This document shows positions 26,315-34,883 of a DNA stretch of 64,000 nt, one piece after another. Below the pieces are notes generated by a model, which saw only the letters and a program-made list of their open reading frames with translations, did not search any database and was not told the DNA's origin. Origin of the DNA: Granulicella sibirica (GTDB lineage: Bacteria > Acidobacteriota > Terriglobia > Terriglobales > Acidobacteriaceae); the NCBI RefSeq assembly GCF_004115155.1, contig NZ_RDSM01000001.1:434001-498000 (forward strand), written 5' to 3'. The position numbers and the translations under genes were made by a program. Position 1 is the stretch's first letter; each line of letters opens with the position of its first letter.

Positions 26315-26962
26315 TCACGTCCTGTCGCGCGATATCTCATACTCCGCGCCCCTCAGAATAAGCTCGAGCCCCTCCTTGTACCGCCGGTCATATCGGTCGA
26401 ACAGTATCGACGACGCCTGCCGATGATGCGGAAAGATTGCCGGATCCAGCCGCGCGTTTCTCGCCTCGATCGAATACAACGGTGACCGTTCTCCCGGCGT
26501 AGGAAACACGGCCTGCTCCTCCATCACGAAGCTCAGCGTGTAGTTATAGATCGTGCTCAGCACAACCACCGCCCCCCGAACCGTGAAGCCCGATGCAACC
26601 ATCCGAGCGCAAATCGTCTCCGTCGCCTTCAGCGGCTCAGTCGTTGTCAACCGCGTCCCACTTACCATGCGAGCACCGTCGCGATAAGCCATCAACGTCT
26701 TCCGCAGGCCATCCCCATAGGTCGACGCCCACACCTTCCAGTCGGCGGAATTGCGCCGTGGCAGCAGATTCGCCGCCCCTTCCGCGAGCACAGTGGTCGC
26801 CATCTCATCCAGCAGCTCCTCCTTGCTCTTGAAGTGCCAGTAGATGGTCGCAGCCTGAACATTCAACTCCACTCCCAGCCGGCGAAGCGTCAGTTGCTCC
26901 AGCCCGATCTCGTTCAGCAGCTTCAATCCCGCCCGCGTCACCATGTCGCGATTGATCTTCAT
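26315..26962 (-). CDS. TetR-family repressor
   Basis: A 215-residue regulator. The N-terminal HTH is clear (LTLRRLGVELNVQAATIYWH, FKSKEELLDEM) and the C-terminal part (STIYNYTLSFVMEEQAVFP) fits the TetR_C tetracycline-repressor-like effector domain. It is divergent from the oxidoreductase gene at 27081, with a nested dyad in the gap that is an obvious operator candidate. Local repression of the oxidoreductase and of itself, relieved by a small hydrophobic effector, is the likely mode; this is inference. Confidence 0.92.
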   Translation of the reverse strand: MKINRDMVTRAGLKLLNEIGLEQLTLRRLGVELNVQAATIYWHFKSKEELLDEMATTVLAEGAANLLPRRNSADWKVWASTYGDGLRKTLMAYRDGARMVSGTRLTTTEPLKATETICARMVASGFTVRGAVVVLSTIYNYTLSFVMEEQAVFPTPGERSPLYSIEARNARLDPAIFPHHRQASSILFDRYDRRYKEGLELILRGAEYEISRDRT

Positions 26963-26993
26963 GAATCCAGCATAGCGCGTTTGACATCTTTTT

Positions 26994-27030
26994 ATTGAAC
27001 GCTGTTAGATAATGTCTAACGTCGTTCAAT
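26994..27030. promoter_or_regulatory. Nested dyad, probable TetR operator
   Basis: The outer arms ATTGAACG (26994-27001) and CGTTCAAT (27023-27030) are perfect complements, and so are the inner arms GTTAGA (27004-27009) and TCTAAC (27015-27020), all centred on the same point. A consensus TTGACA lies at 26981-26986, with GATAAT at 27008-27013 inside the dyad, so a bound repressor would cover the promoter. Two dimers could bind at once. Confidence 0.8.
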
Positions 27031-27080
27031 AGAGTCTGCGGCCCGCACCCCGCCGGACGGCAGCCACAAGGAGATTAGCC

Positions 27081-28070
27081 ATGAAAGCAGCCATCGTCAC
27101 CGCCGCAGGCAAGACGCCCATCTACGCGGACTTCGACAACCCCATCGCCAAAGATGGCGAAGAGATCATCTCAGTCCGCGCCGCCGCGCTCAGCAACCTC
27201 ACCAGGTCACGCGCCTCGGGCGCTCACTACAGCTCCACCGGCGTCTTTCCCGCCATCGCCGGAACCGACGGCGTAGGGCTCACGCAGGATGGCCGCCGCG
27301 TCTACTTCGCCATGCCCGAAGCGCCCTTCGGCTCGCTCGCCGAGTTCTGCCCCATCAATGCGAGGCGCTGCGTCGACATCCCCGACTCGCTCGACGACAT
27401 CACCGCCGCAGCCATCGCCAACCCCGGCATGTCCGCCTGGGCAGGACTCGTAGAACGCGGACGTCTCGCCGCCGGAGAAACCGTGCTCGTCAACGGCGCC
27501 ACAGGCACAGCCGGCAGGGTCGCCGTGCAGTTGGCGAAGTACCTCGGCGCGGCAAAGGTTATCGCAACCGGCCGCAACGAGACAGAGCTCGAAGAGCTGA
27601 AGCAACTCGGTGCGGACGAAGTAATCAAGTTCGCCCTAGACGCAGAACACCCGTCCGGAGCAAGGGAGTACGAAGAGGCCCTCAAGCAAACCTTCTCCAA
27701 AGGCATCGACGTCGTCCTCGATTACCTCTGGGGCGAGAGCGCGAAGACCGCAATCCTCGCCCTCGCGAAAACAGTGGAAGACAATCCCGTCCGCTTCGTT
27801 CATGTTGGCGGTGCCAGCGGAGAGCCGAACATCGAACTCCCCGGAGCAGTCCTGCGCTCAGCGGCACTCGAGTTGATCGGAAGCGGGGTCGGAAGCGTAA
27901 GCCGTAAAGGCCTCGTGCAGTCCATCAAGAACATTTTCGAAGCCGTCGAACCTGCGGGCCTCAAGATCGCAACCCAGGCCGTGCCGCTCTCGCAGGTCGA
28001 GTCTGTCTGGGATAAGGCCACCGGCAAGCCGCGCATCGTCTTCACACTCATCGAACCGGATCCTGCATAG
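27081..28070 (+). CDS. Zinc-independent MDR / quinone oxidoreductase-like protein
   Basis: A 329-residue medium-chain oxidoreductase without the zinc-binding cysteines. The NAD(P)H-binding Rossmann motif reads VNGATGTAGRVAVQLAKYLG. The N-terminal GroES-like region includes GVFPAIAGTDGVG. The C-terminal strand is PRIVFTL. AAGGAG precedes the ATG at good spacing. The divergent TetR gene and shared operator indicate induction by a substrate or stress compound, fitting quinone or enone reduction. Substrate not determined. Confidence 0.88.
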   Translation: MKAAIVTAAGKTPIYADFDNPIAKDGEEIISVRAAALSNLTRSRASGAHYSSTGVFPAIAGTDGVGLTQDGRRVYFAMPEAPFGSLAEFCPINARRCVDIPDSLDDITAAAIANPGMSAWAGLVERGRLAAGETVLVNGATGTAGRVAVQLAKYLGAAKVIATGRNETELEELKQLGADEVIKFALDAEHPSGAREYEEALKQTFSKGIDVVLDYLWGESAKTAILALAKTVEDNPVRFVHVGGASGEPNIELPGAVLRSAALELIGSGVGSVSRKGLVQSIKNIFEAVEPAGLKIATQAVPLSQVESVWDKATGKPRIVFTLIEPDPA

Positions 28071-28188
28071 AGTGCCCATGCCTGAAGCGGGCAGTCGTTG
28101 AATACGTCGCGGTGTACACTGATGCCATTCAGTGGCGCCTTCGACATCGGTCAACCGGCTGGATCGCCGCGAAACACAGGAGTGGTCC

Positions 28189-30162
28189 ATGTCCCGCACC
28201 AAGACTGCCGATAGCCTGAGAGCGAAGCCCCAGGCGCTCTCCGCGAGCACCCTTTCCCTCTGTGCTCTTCTCGCGCTAGCCGCCGCGGCTCCTCGCGCCC
28301 TGCTCTCCCAGTCAGGAAGCGCGGCGCAACTCGATATCGATGCCACCAGGGTCGTCTCCCCGGTAAGCCCGACCCTGTACGGCCTCATGACCGAGGAGAT
28401 CAACCACTCGTACGACGGCGGCCTCTACGCCGAGATGATCCAGAACCGCTCCTTCCACGAAACCTGGGAAGGCACGCCGCCGTGGGACCTCATCCGTCGC
28501 GGAACCGCTGCCGCTACCCGGTCCTACGATAAGACAGACGGCCCAAGCAAGGCCCTCCCCTACAGCCTGAAGCTGGCCGTCACCTCCGCTTCCTCCGGCA
28601 ACGAGGCCGGCCTCACCAACCCCGGCTACTGGGGCTACGGCCTGCGTCCCAACACCACCTACTCCGGCTCCCTCTACGCCCACGCCGACTCCGCCGACAT
28701 CGGCCCCATCACCATTCGCCTCGTCAGCAACGCCACCGGAACCACCCAGGCTCAGGCGCAGGTCGCCATCAAGCCCGGACCATGGGCCCGCTACGAATAC
28801 AAGCTCACCACCGCAGCCATTGCCCCCTCTATCGCCAACCATATCGAGTTCACCGTCAGCCACCCCGGCACCGTCTGGCTCCAGATGATCTCGCTCATGC
28901 CGCCGACGTTCCACGACCGGCCCAACGGCACCCGCCCGGATCTGATGGAGCGCATGGCGGCCATGCACCCGAAGTTCCTCCGTCTCCCCGGCGGCAACTA
29001 TCTCGAGGGCAACAAGGTCGAAGATCGCTTCGACTGGAAGAAGACCCTCGGCCCTCTCGTCGATCGTCCCGGCCACGAAGGCCCCTGGGGCTACTGGTCA
29101 ACCGACGGCCTCGGCCTCCTCGAGTTCCTCGAGTGGTGTGAAGACCTCAACGTAGAGCCCGTCCTAGCCGTCTACGCCGGATACTCCCTCCACGGCACCC
29201 ACATCGCCACCGGCAAGGACATGGAGCCCTACATCCAGGACGCCCTCGACGAAGTCGAATATGTAACCGGCGACGTATCAACCCACTGGGGAGCCGAGCG
29301 CGCCCGCGATGGCCATCCCGCTCCCTTCCCCCTCCATTACATCGAGGTCGGCAACGAGGACTACCTCGACCGGTCCGGCAGCTACACCGCCCGCTACGCG
29401 CAGTTCGCCGAAGCCCTCCACGCCCGTTACCCTCAGTACAAACTCATCTCCACCGACGGCAATAGCGACTACGAAACAAAGGTCCATTCCGATATATCCG
29501 ACGAGCACTACTACAAGTCGCCCGCCGACATGATGGATATGTCTCAGCACTACGACAAGGTCTCTCGCACCGGCCCCAAAATCTTCGTCGGCGAGTGGGC
29601 CACGCGCTCTGGTTCGCCCACGCCCAACTTCGGCGACGCCCTCGGCGATGCCGCCTGGATGACCTCCATGGAGCGCAACAGCGATCTCATCATCATGGCA
29701 AGCTACGCTCCTCTCCTGGTCAACGTAAGCCCGGGCGGAATGCAGTGGCCCACCGACCTCATCGGATTCGACGCGGGAACCACGTACGCCTCCCCCAGCT
29801 ACTGGGCCCAGTCTCTCTTCGCCGCGCACCTCGGCGACGGCACCGCGGCAAGCTCGATCTCCGGCGCGAACCCACGCTTCTTCTACTCCGCCACGGTAAG
29901 CACGAAGGAAAAGCAACTGCACCTGAAGCTGGTAAACGCTTCAAGCGTCAGTCAGCCGATCTCTTTAAAATTAGCCGGGGTTCAGAGCGCGGCGAAAGCC
30001 ACAATAATCTCGCTCCATGGCGCAACGTTTGAAGCAACCAACACCATCAACACCCCCGACGCCATCCACCCGGTAAAGTCCGCCGCTGCTATCTCGGGCG
30101 GCCACTGGGATCACACCGTACCGCCGCTCACGATCGAGATTATCGACGTACCCTTGAGATAA
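28189..30162 (+). CDS. Secreted GH51 alpha-L-arabinofuranosidase
   Basis: A retaining hydrolase that removes arabinofuranose side chains from pectin or arabinoxylan. I start at the ATG at 28189 (AGGAG seven bases upstream), giving 657 residues with a signal peptide (LSLCALLALAAAAPRALLS). Next come PTLYGLMTEEINHSYDGGLYAEMIQNRSF (given in part), a carbohydrate-binding-like insert at ~85-230, and the catalytic barrel from LRLPGGNYLEGN. The acid/base Glu390 is in EVGNED and the nucleophile Glu469 in IFVGEWATRSG. The C-terminal ~120 residues form the beta-sandwich. It goes functionally with the acetylesterase at 44398. Confidence 0.92.
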   Translation: MSRTKTADSLRAKPQALSASTLSLCALLALAAAAPRALLSQSGSAAQLDIDATRVVSPVSPTLYGLMTEEINHSYDGGLYAEMIQNRSFHETWEGTPPWDLIRRGTAAATRSYDKTDGPSKALPYSLKLAVTSASSGNEAGLTNPGYWGYGLRPNTTYSGSLYAHADSADIGPITIRLVSNATGTTQAQAQVAIKPGPWARYEYKLTTAAIAPSIANHIEFTVSHPGTVWLQMISLMPPTFHDRPNGTRPDLMERMAAMHPKFLRLPGGNYLEGNKVEDRFDWKKTLGPLVDRPGHEGPWGYWSTDGLGLLEFLEWCEDLNVEPVLAVYAGYSLHGTHIATGKDMEPYIQDALDEVEYVTGDVSTHWGAERARDGHPAPFPLHYIEVGNEDYLDRSGSYTARYAQFAEALHARYPQYKLISTDGNSDYETKVHSDISDEHYYKSPADMMDMSQHYDKVSRTGPKIFVGEWATRSGSPTPNFGDALGDAAWMTSMERNSDLIIMASYAPLLVNVSPGGMQWPTDLIGFDAGTTYASPSYWAQSLFAAHLGDGTAASSISGANPRFFYSATVSTKEKQLHLKLVNASSVSQPISLKLAGVQSAAKATIISLHGATFEATNTINTPDAIHPVKSAAAISGGHWDHTVPPLTIEIIDVPLR

Positions 30163-30167
30163 GACCG

Positions 30168-30593
30168 TCACATCCCATCCCGCGTGGCCCCTGTGAGGGT
30201 GTTGGCAGTGATCTCGTGGACGCAGTAGTGGTCGCCGGGCTGCACGACAAAATCGAACTCGAGCTGCTTCTCATTGCCCTGGTACAGAAGAAGATCCACA
30301 CCCGGGTCGACCCTCGCGTACTCCACCTTCCCGAAGCTCGGCACGTCCGTATGCCACTTCGAGGGATCGTTGCCTACAAGGGAATTGCTCGTGCTCGGAA
30401 GAGGCTCCAGCCCGGAGGCGTTCTTGACCCCTTCGGCTGCCCCGAGCAGGCTCATGTGGAGGATCGCCTCCGGCGTCCTCTCCGTAGCAGGGGCTCTCTT
30501 GGAACCGTCCCGGCGCCCATGGTGAAGCCCCGCGCCGACAAGGGTCAATTCAGCCTTGTCCCGGGCGAAGAAGATCGAATGGATCCCAGGCTG
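30168..30593 (-). pseudogene. Decayed fragment of an SBBP/beta-propeller gene
   Basis: The minus-strand frame from 30593 to the stop at 30168 matches part of the N-terminal domain of the intact gene at 30960. PSKWHTDVPSFGKVEYARVDPGVDL here corresponds to SAWHTSVPNYARVKYAGLYPGVDL there, and both continue to QLEFDF. Upstream the frame ends in TAA just before GIHSIFFARDKAEL, and there is no plausible N-terminus. Downstream, homology is lost after the VVQPG stretch. It is a remnant of a former paralogue, opposite in orientation to the intact gene. Confidence 0.75.
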
Positions 30594-30959
30594 TTAAATC
30601 AATCGGGCAACGCGGAGGCATCGGCCAGATAGTTCGGCACGTCACTGCGACGAGCGGCCCCCCCGGCCTCCGGACCACCTTCCGGCCCAAAGGGCAAAGT
30701 AAGGAGAGGCTTCGGCACGCAAAGGCTTCCTGGGAGTTCGCGGCTACAAGGCAAAGAGTCGACGCGGTCGTAAAAGCTGTCTTCTTTTGTCGCCATCACT
30801 CCTCTATCGCCCGACGCACTTTCTTTCTTCGTTTCTTAGGTTGACACCGCTCTGAGGATGCGTAAACTTGCGCACGTTATCAGCACAGGAAACCTGCTGG
30901 TCTGGCACGCTTACCAGGACTGGCGTGTCTCTCTATCTTTCGCTGATTGGGGCGGCCTC
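30594..30959. other. Degenerate intergenic stretch before the SBBP gene
   Basis: 366 bases. The minus strand probably contains further unrecognisable remains of the decayed paralogue. The plus strand must carry the promoter of the SBBP gene; GGTTGACA near 30839-30846 is a -35 candidate. I see no intact gene. Confidence 0.4.
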
Positions 30960-33575
30960 ATGAAATTTTCTCTACCATCGACCTTGGCTTTGACTTCGGT
31001 GCTCATGTCTACAGCGCTGGCGCTTGCTGCAGACAACCCGGCCACAACGGCCGCGACACGGCAACGCTTGATGCGATCATACGGCGACCTGGCTATGGGC
31101 TTTACCGCCAACCAGGGACAAGCAGATCCGCGATTCGCCTTCACGGCGAAAGGTCGCGGATATTCCATCCAATTGGGTCGCAAGGGTGCTGAGCTCAGCA
31201 TTGCGGGATCGCCAAAGACCGAGACAAACGGTGAGAATGCCGGTAAGAAGACACTTTTGCAACTGAGCTTTCCGGGAGCGAACGAAGCTTCGACGATATC
31301 CGGCCTCGAGAGGCTGCCGGGGGACAGTAATTACCTGACGGGTCCCGATCCTTCGGCTTGGCATACCAGCGTCCCGAACTACGCGCGAGTGAAGTATGCA
31401 GGGCTGTACCCGGGTGTCGACCTGGTGTACTACGGGAACCATCGCCAGCTTGAATTTGATTTCTTGGTGGCACCGCAGGTTGATGTCGATACCGTGCGGA
31501 TGGAATTCAAGGGATTGTCGGAAGGTAAAGTCGAAGAACTCACTGTAAATGCGAAGGGAGACCTGGTCCTCGGTGCCGACGCAGGCACGGTTTTGCTCCA
31601 CAAGCCCGTTCTCTACCAGGTCGTCACAGCCGATGGGGAGCAAAGACACCAGGCGGTGGAGGGTGGGTTCGTGGTGGACGGGCCGGGGACCGTGAAGTTT
31701 CATGTCGGTTCGTACGACCACACGCGAGAGCTTGTGATCGACCCCACACTCGAATATTCGACCTATGTTGGCGGAGGCGGATTCATCGGCTTCAGCGCGA
31801 TGACAGTGGACGCGAAGGGTGACGCCTACATCACCGGATCCGCGACGTCCGTCGACGAGACGAGTACGGTTTTTTTCATCGATAAATTCAACCCATCCGG
31901 TTCGGCGCTCTTGTACTCCACGGAAGTTGGTGCCGAAGGCGTAGCGGAAGGCAACGCCCTCGCTGTGGACGCGGCGGAAAATCTATATATCGCGGGCTCA
32001 GCTGGGCCTGGTCTGCCCACAACCCCGGGAGCCTTCCAGCGCACATACGCTGGGCAAGGGGCAGCATTCGTTGCGAAGCTCAACCAGGCGGGAACGGCGC
32101 TTCTCTACGCGACGTATCTCAACGGCCCGACGGATCCCTCCGGACAAACGAGTGTTCACGTCATGGCAATAGACGGGCAAGGCAATGCTTACCTGGCAGG
32201 GGACACAACTTCGAACGATTTCCCCGTGACGCACGGTGTCTTTCAGCCTCTGCCGCCCGCCGACAATCCACACATCATTGGATCGCGGGACAGTACGTTC
32301 GTCGCCAGGCTGAACCCTACTGGCTCCGCGCTCACCTACTCTACTTATCTTGGAAATGATGGAGCGAGCGTCAATGCCATCGCTCTCGATTCCGCCAATA
32401 ATGCTTACGTCCTTGGCGTAACAACAGGGGCGACGGACCTGAATCCCTATCCCACAACGGCGGGAGCGTTTTCGAACACGGGTCAGTATTTCCTCGCGAA
32501 GGTAAACGCGACAGCCTCGAAACTGGTCTACTACACGCTGCTTCGCGAGTTCCAGGTCTTCGGGTTAGCCGTCAATGGAGCAGGGAACGCCTACATGGTG
32601 GGCCAGGTTGCCGCCAAGGGCGCGCCATCCTATCCCGGACTTCCCGAAATGCTATGTGACACGGGAACCTGTGAGAACGCCGTTGTCATCAAGCTGAATC
32701 CCGCGGGTTCGGCGCTGAACTACGCCGCATTCCTAGGACAATCCGCATACGATGACGTTTTCGGGGAATTATCCACCTTCTCCACGGGGTACGCTATTGC
32801 CATCGATGCGGCAGGAGATGCATATGTCACTGGCGAGACGGATGACGCACTCTTCCCGGCAACGCCTGATGCCTACCAGACATCGTTTTTGGACCCGAAT
32901 CCGGAGGAAGACTCCTTCGTCTTTCTGACGAAGCTCGACCCGTCAGGAACCAAGGTGCTGTACTCAACGTTTATCGGTAACGGCGAAGGAGCACAAGACT
33001 CCTATGCTGTTGGCTACTCCGTTGCGCTCGATAAGGTAGGCGGCGTGACGATTGCCGGTATTGCGATTGGCATCGACTACCCGATCACGCCTCAGGCTGT
33101 CCAGCCCTCCGGTCAGGAAACGGGCTATGAAGCCTTTATTACAAAGTTCAGCTTTGGAGAGCCGTTTTGCAGCTTTACCCCCAGGCTGCAGCTTGTGACG
33201 AGCCCTGACAAGACTCAGGGGTTTGCACTCGAGGCAGGGTTCACCTTGGGCTCTGCAAGTCCACTCCAGCCAGAGACGGAGCCCCTCATCCTTACGATCG
33301 GTACTCAAACCATGACCGTACCGGCCGGGGCCCTGGTGAAGAACCCCTTGGGGTATCTCTTCTCGGGCACCGTGAATGGAGTCCGGCTCCTGCTATTCCT
33401 TGGACCAGTGGCTCCCCAACCCGGGGTGCAGACGACATGTGGGACTCCTGCCTACAAGCTGACCGCGGTTGGAACGGGTGGTGTATTCGGGAGTGCGGCG
33501 AGTCCTGTTGACGTTGTAGTCTCAATCGGAGATGACAGCGGCAGCGTGGAAGTGAAGGCAACCGGTTTGCAATAG
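30960..33575 (+). CDS. Secreted SBBP-repeat beta-propeller protein
   Basis: An 871-residue exported protein. I start at the ATG at 30960 because a signal peptide follows at once (FSLPSTLALTSVLMSTALALA). Residues ~30-265 form the DUF7948-like N-terminal domain (MGFTANQGQADPRFAF, HTSVPNYARVKY, YPGVDLVYYGNHRQLEFDF). Residues ~265-740 carry repeated SBBP blades marked by DAxGNAYxxG, TPGAFQ and NPxGSALxYSTYLG. The last ~120 residues are a beta-rich domain with two cysteines. Such proteins are abundant in acidobacteria, probably in adhesion or surface layers, without known activity. A decayed paralogue lies just upstream. Confidence 0.88.
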   Translation: MKFSLPSTLALTSVLMSTALALAADNPATTAATRQRLMRSYGDLAMGFTANQGQADPRFAFTAKGRGYSIQLGRKGAELSIAGSPKTETNGENAGKKTLLQLSFPGANEASTISGLERLPGDSNYLTGPDPSAWHTSVPNYARVKYAGLYPGVDLVYYGNHRQLEFDFLVAPQVDVDTVRMEFKGLSEGKVEELTVNAKGDLVLGADAGTVLLHKPVLYQVVTADGEQRHQAVEGGFVVDGPGTVKFHVGSYDHTRELVIDPTLEYSTYVGGGGFIGFSAMTVDAKGDAYITGSATSVDETSTVFFIDKFNPSGSALLYSTEVGAEGVAEGNALAVDAAENLYIAGSAGPGLPTTPGAFQRTYAGQGAAFVAKLNQAGTALLYATYLNGPTDPSGQTSVHVMAIDGQGNAYLAGDTTSNDFPVTHGVFQPLPPADNPHIIGSRDSTFVARLNPTGSALTYSTYLGNDGASVNAIALDSANNAYVLGVTTGATDLNPYPTTAGAFSNTGQYFLAKVNATASKLVYYTLLREFQVFGLAVNGAGNAYMVGQVAAKGAPSYPGLPEMLCDTGTCENAVVIKLNPAGSALNYAAFLGQSAYDDVFGELSTFSTGYAIAIDAAGDAYVTGETDDALFPATPDAYQTSFLDPNPEEDSFVFLTKLDPSGTKVLYSTFIGNGEGAQDSYAVGYSVALDKVGGVTIAGIAIGIDYPITPQAVQPSGQETGYEAFITKFSFGEPFCSFTPRLQLVTSPDKTQGFALEAGFTLGSASPLQPETEPLILTIGTQTMTVPAGALVKNPLGYLFSGTVNGVRLLLFLGPVAPQPGVQTTCGTPAYKLTAVGTGGVFGSAASPVDVVVSIGDDSGSVEVKATGLQ

Positions 33576-33755
33576 AGAGCCTCTCACGGACGCTTTTTCC
33601 TCTTGAGCCCCGGCTGAAAATAAATTCCGCGAAAAAGGTGCGAAAACAAAGGCAAAAACGCATGTCAAGTGCCGGAAGCACCTAACCCACACAAAATGAA
33701 CAAGATAACGATATCCGATGAGTTATGGTGAACACCCTACAATTAAGTCATCAGT

Positions 33756-33781
33756 AAAAAAGCAGAGCTTCAGGGCTCTGC
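33756..33781 (-). terminator. Rho-independent terminator for the dsbA-like operon
   Basis: Stem GCAGAGC (33762-33768) with GCTCTGC (33775-33781), six-base loop. On the minus strand it is followed by a T run (AAAAAA at 33756-33761 on the plus strand). It would end transcripts coming from the DsbA-like gene. Confidence 0.75.
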
Positions 33782-33807
33782 GTGTTCATATCCTTGACAT
33801 CTCGGCC

Positions 33808-33936
33808 CTAAGTCCTTTATTTGCTAATTTTTAGCCGTAACCCCTTGCGTATGAATCATTTACAGGCGGATCATCCCTGTAAGGCGCTCAAAGCAAAAGA
33901 CTTACACCCGGGCTATGGGGAGGGGGGGGTACCCCC
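33808..33936 (+). repeat. Dispersed intergenic repeat, copy A
   Basis: An approximately 129-base element that begins CTAAGTC, contains AAAGCAAAAGACTT and CGGGCTATGGGGAGGG, and ends in the palindrome GGGGGTACCCCC. Two further copies lie at 51961-52085 and 60495-60598, both inverted relative to this one. It abuts the stop codon of the DsbA-like gene (33938) in the gap between convergent genes. Confidence 0.75.
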
Positions 33937-33937
33937 T

Positions 33938-34861
33938 TTACTTCACCCCATCCGCCTGCGCCTGGTAAGCGATCATCTTCTTCAGCGTCTCGTATGGGAT
34001 CTCCGTCATCGGCAGCAGATGCCCATTCACCGCAAGCATCGGAGTCTGATCCACACCAGCATCCTCCGCCAGCTTCACCGAAGCATCGACAGCAGCCTTC
34101 GTCGCCGGAGTCGTCGAACAAGCCGCAATCGCCGCCGGATCGAGTCCAGCCTTCGTCACCGCGCCTTTGAGAATCTCGTCCGTCCGCTCAGGAGTCAGCG
34201 CCTCCTGGTGCTCGAAGACGTCGTCGACAAACGGAAAGAACGCATCGTTCTTCTGCTTCTGCACACAGACGCCGTAAGCTGCCGCCTCGAACGCCGAAGG
34301 ATGAATATTCACCAGCGGAAAGCTCTGGTAAACGATCCGCGCATTCGGAAAGTCCTGTGCAATCTGTTTCATCGTTCCCTGCGCCGTCTTGCAATGCGGA
34401 CACTGCATGTCGGCAAACTCGACCAGCAACAGATCCTTGCTCGCCGCGCCATGGGAAGCTCCACTCGCCCTCTGCTCCAGCATCGCGCGCGTCTCGGCGA
34501 ACGGCTTCGCACCGAACGGGATAATTCCCGATCCATCCGCGATAGCATGCTTTCCATCCGGCATCGTGAAGAACGAGAACGACTGCACCTTCGCATTCGG
34601 CCCCGCATCCGTCAGGAACACCGTCACCTTGCTCACACCCGCAACTGCTGTCGACTGAACAGCCATCACCTTGAACAACCGATTGGAGTCGAATCCCCAA
34701 AGCGACTTCAGGAACGAGTTGACCGTCTCGACGGTCGGCGAGGTAGCCGTAAAGAACTTCTGATCGATCGGAGGAAACGGATCAGCAGGAGCAGCCGCAG
34801 CCTGGCCAAACCCGGCCACCGTCAACACCATCATCGAAACAAAACCAAGAACCTTCTTCAA
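33938..34861 (-). CDS. Exported DsbA-family thioredoxin-like protein
   Basis: A thiol-disulphide oxidoreductase-type protein. The best start is the TTG at 34861, with GGAGGAT just upstream and a signal peptide following (KKVLGFVSMMVLTVAGFGQAAAA); the ATG at 34930 would overlap nadE and give an Arg-rich leader. The result is 307 residues. Residues ~25-120 form an extra N-terminal domain, as in DsbC/DsbG-like proteins. A DsbA fold follows with the active site CPHC in LVEFADMQCPHCK and a cis-proline loop at DQTPMLAVNGHLL. It lies 22 bases after nadE and should be co-transcribed. It probably acts in the periplasm. Confidence 0.87.
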   Translation of the reverse strand: MKKVLGFVSMMVLTVAGFGQAAAAPADPFPPIDQKFFTATSPTVETVNSFLKSLWGFDSNRLFKVMAVQSTAVAGVSKVTVFLTDAGPNAKVQSFSFFTMPDGKHAIADGSGIIPFGAKPFAETRAMLEQRASGASHGAASKDLLLVEFADMQCPHCKTAQGTMKQIAQDFPNARIVYQSFPLVNIHPSAFEAAAYGVCVQKQKNDAFFPFVDDVFEHQEALTPERTDEILKGAVTKAGLDPAAIAACSTTPATKAAVDASVKLAEDAGVDQTPMLAVNGHLLPMTEIPYETLKKMIAYQAQADGVK

Positions 34862-34883
34862 TCCATCCTCCGAAAACCTAAGC

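Noticed and set aside
30599..30799. 66-codon minus-strand frame upstream of the decayed SBBP fragment
   Set aside because: No similarity to the missing N-terminal part of the paralogue and no start signal; probably noise in a degenerate region.
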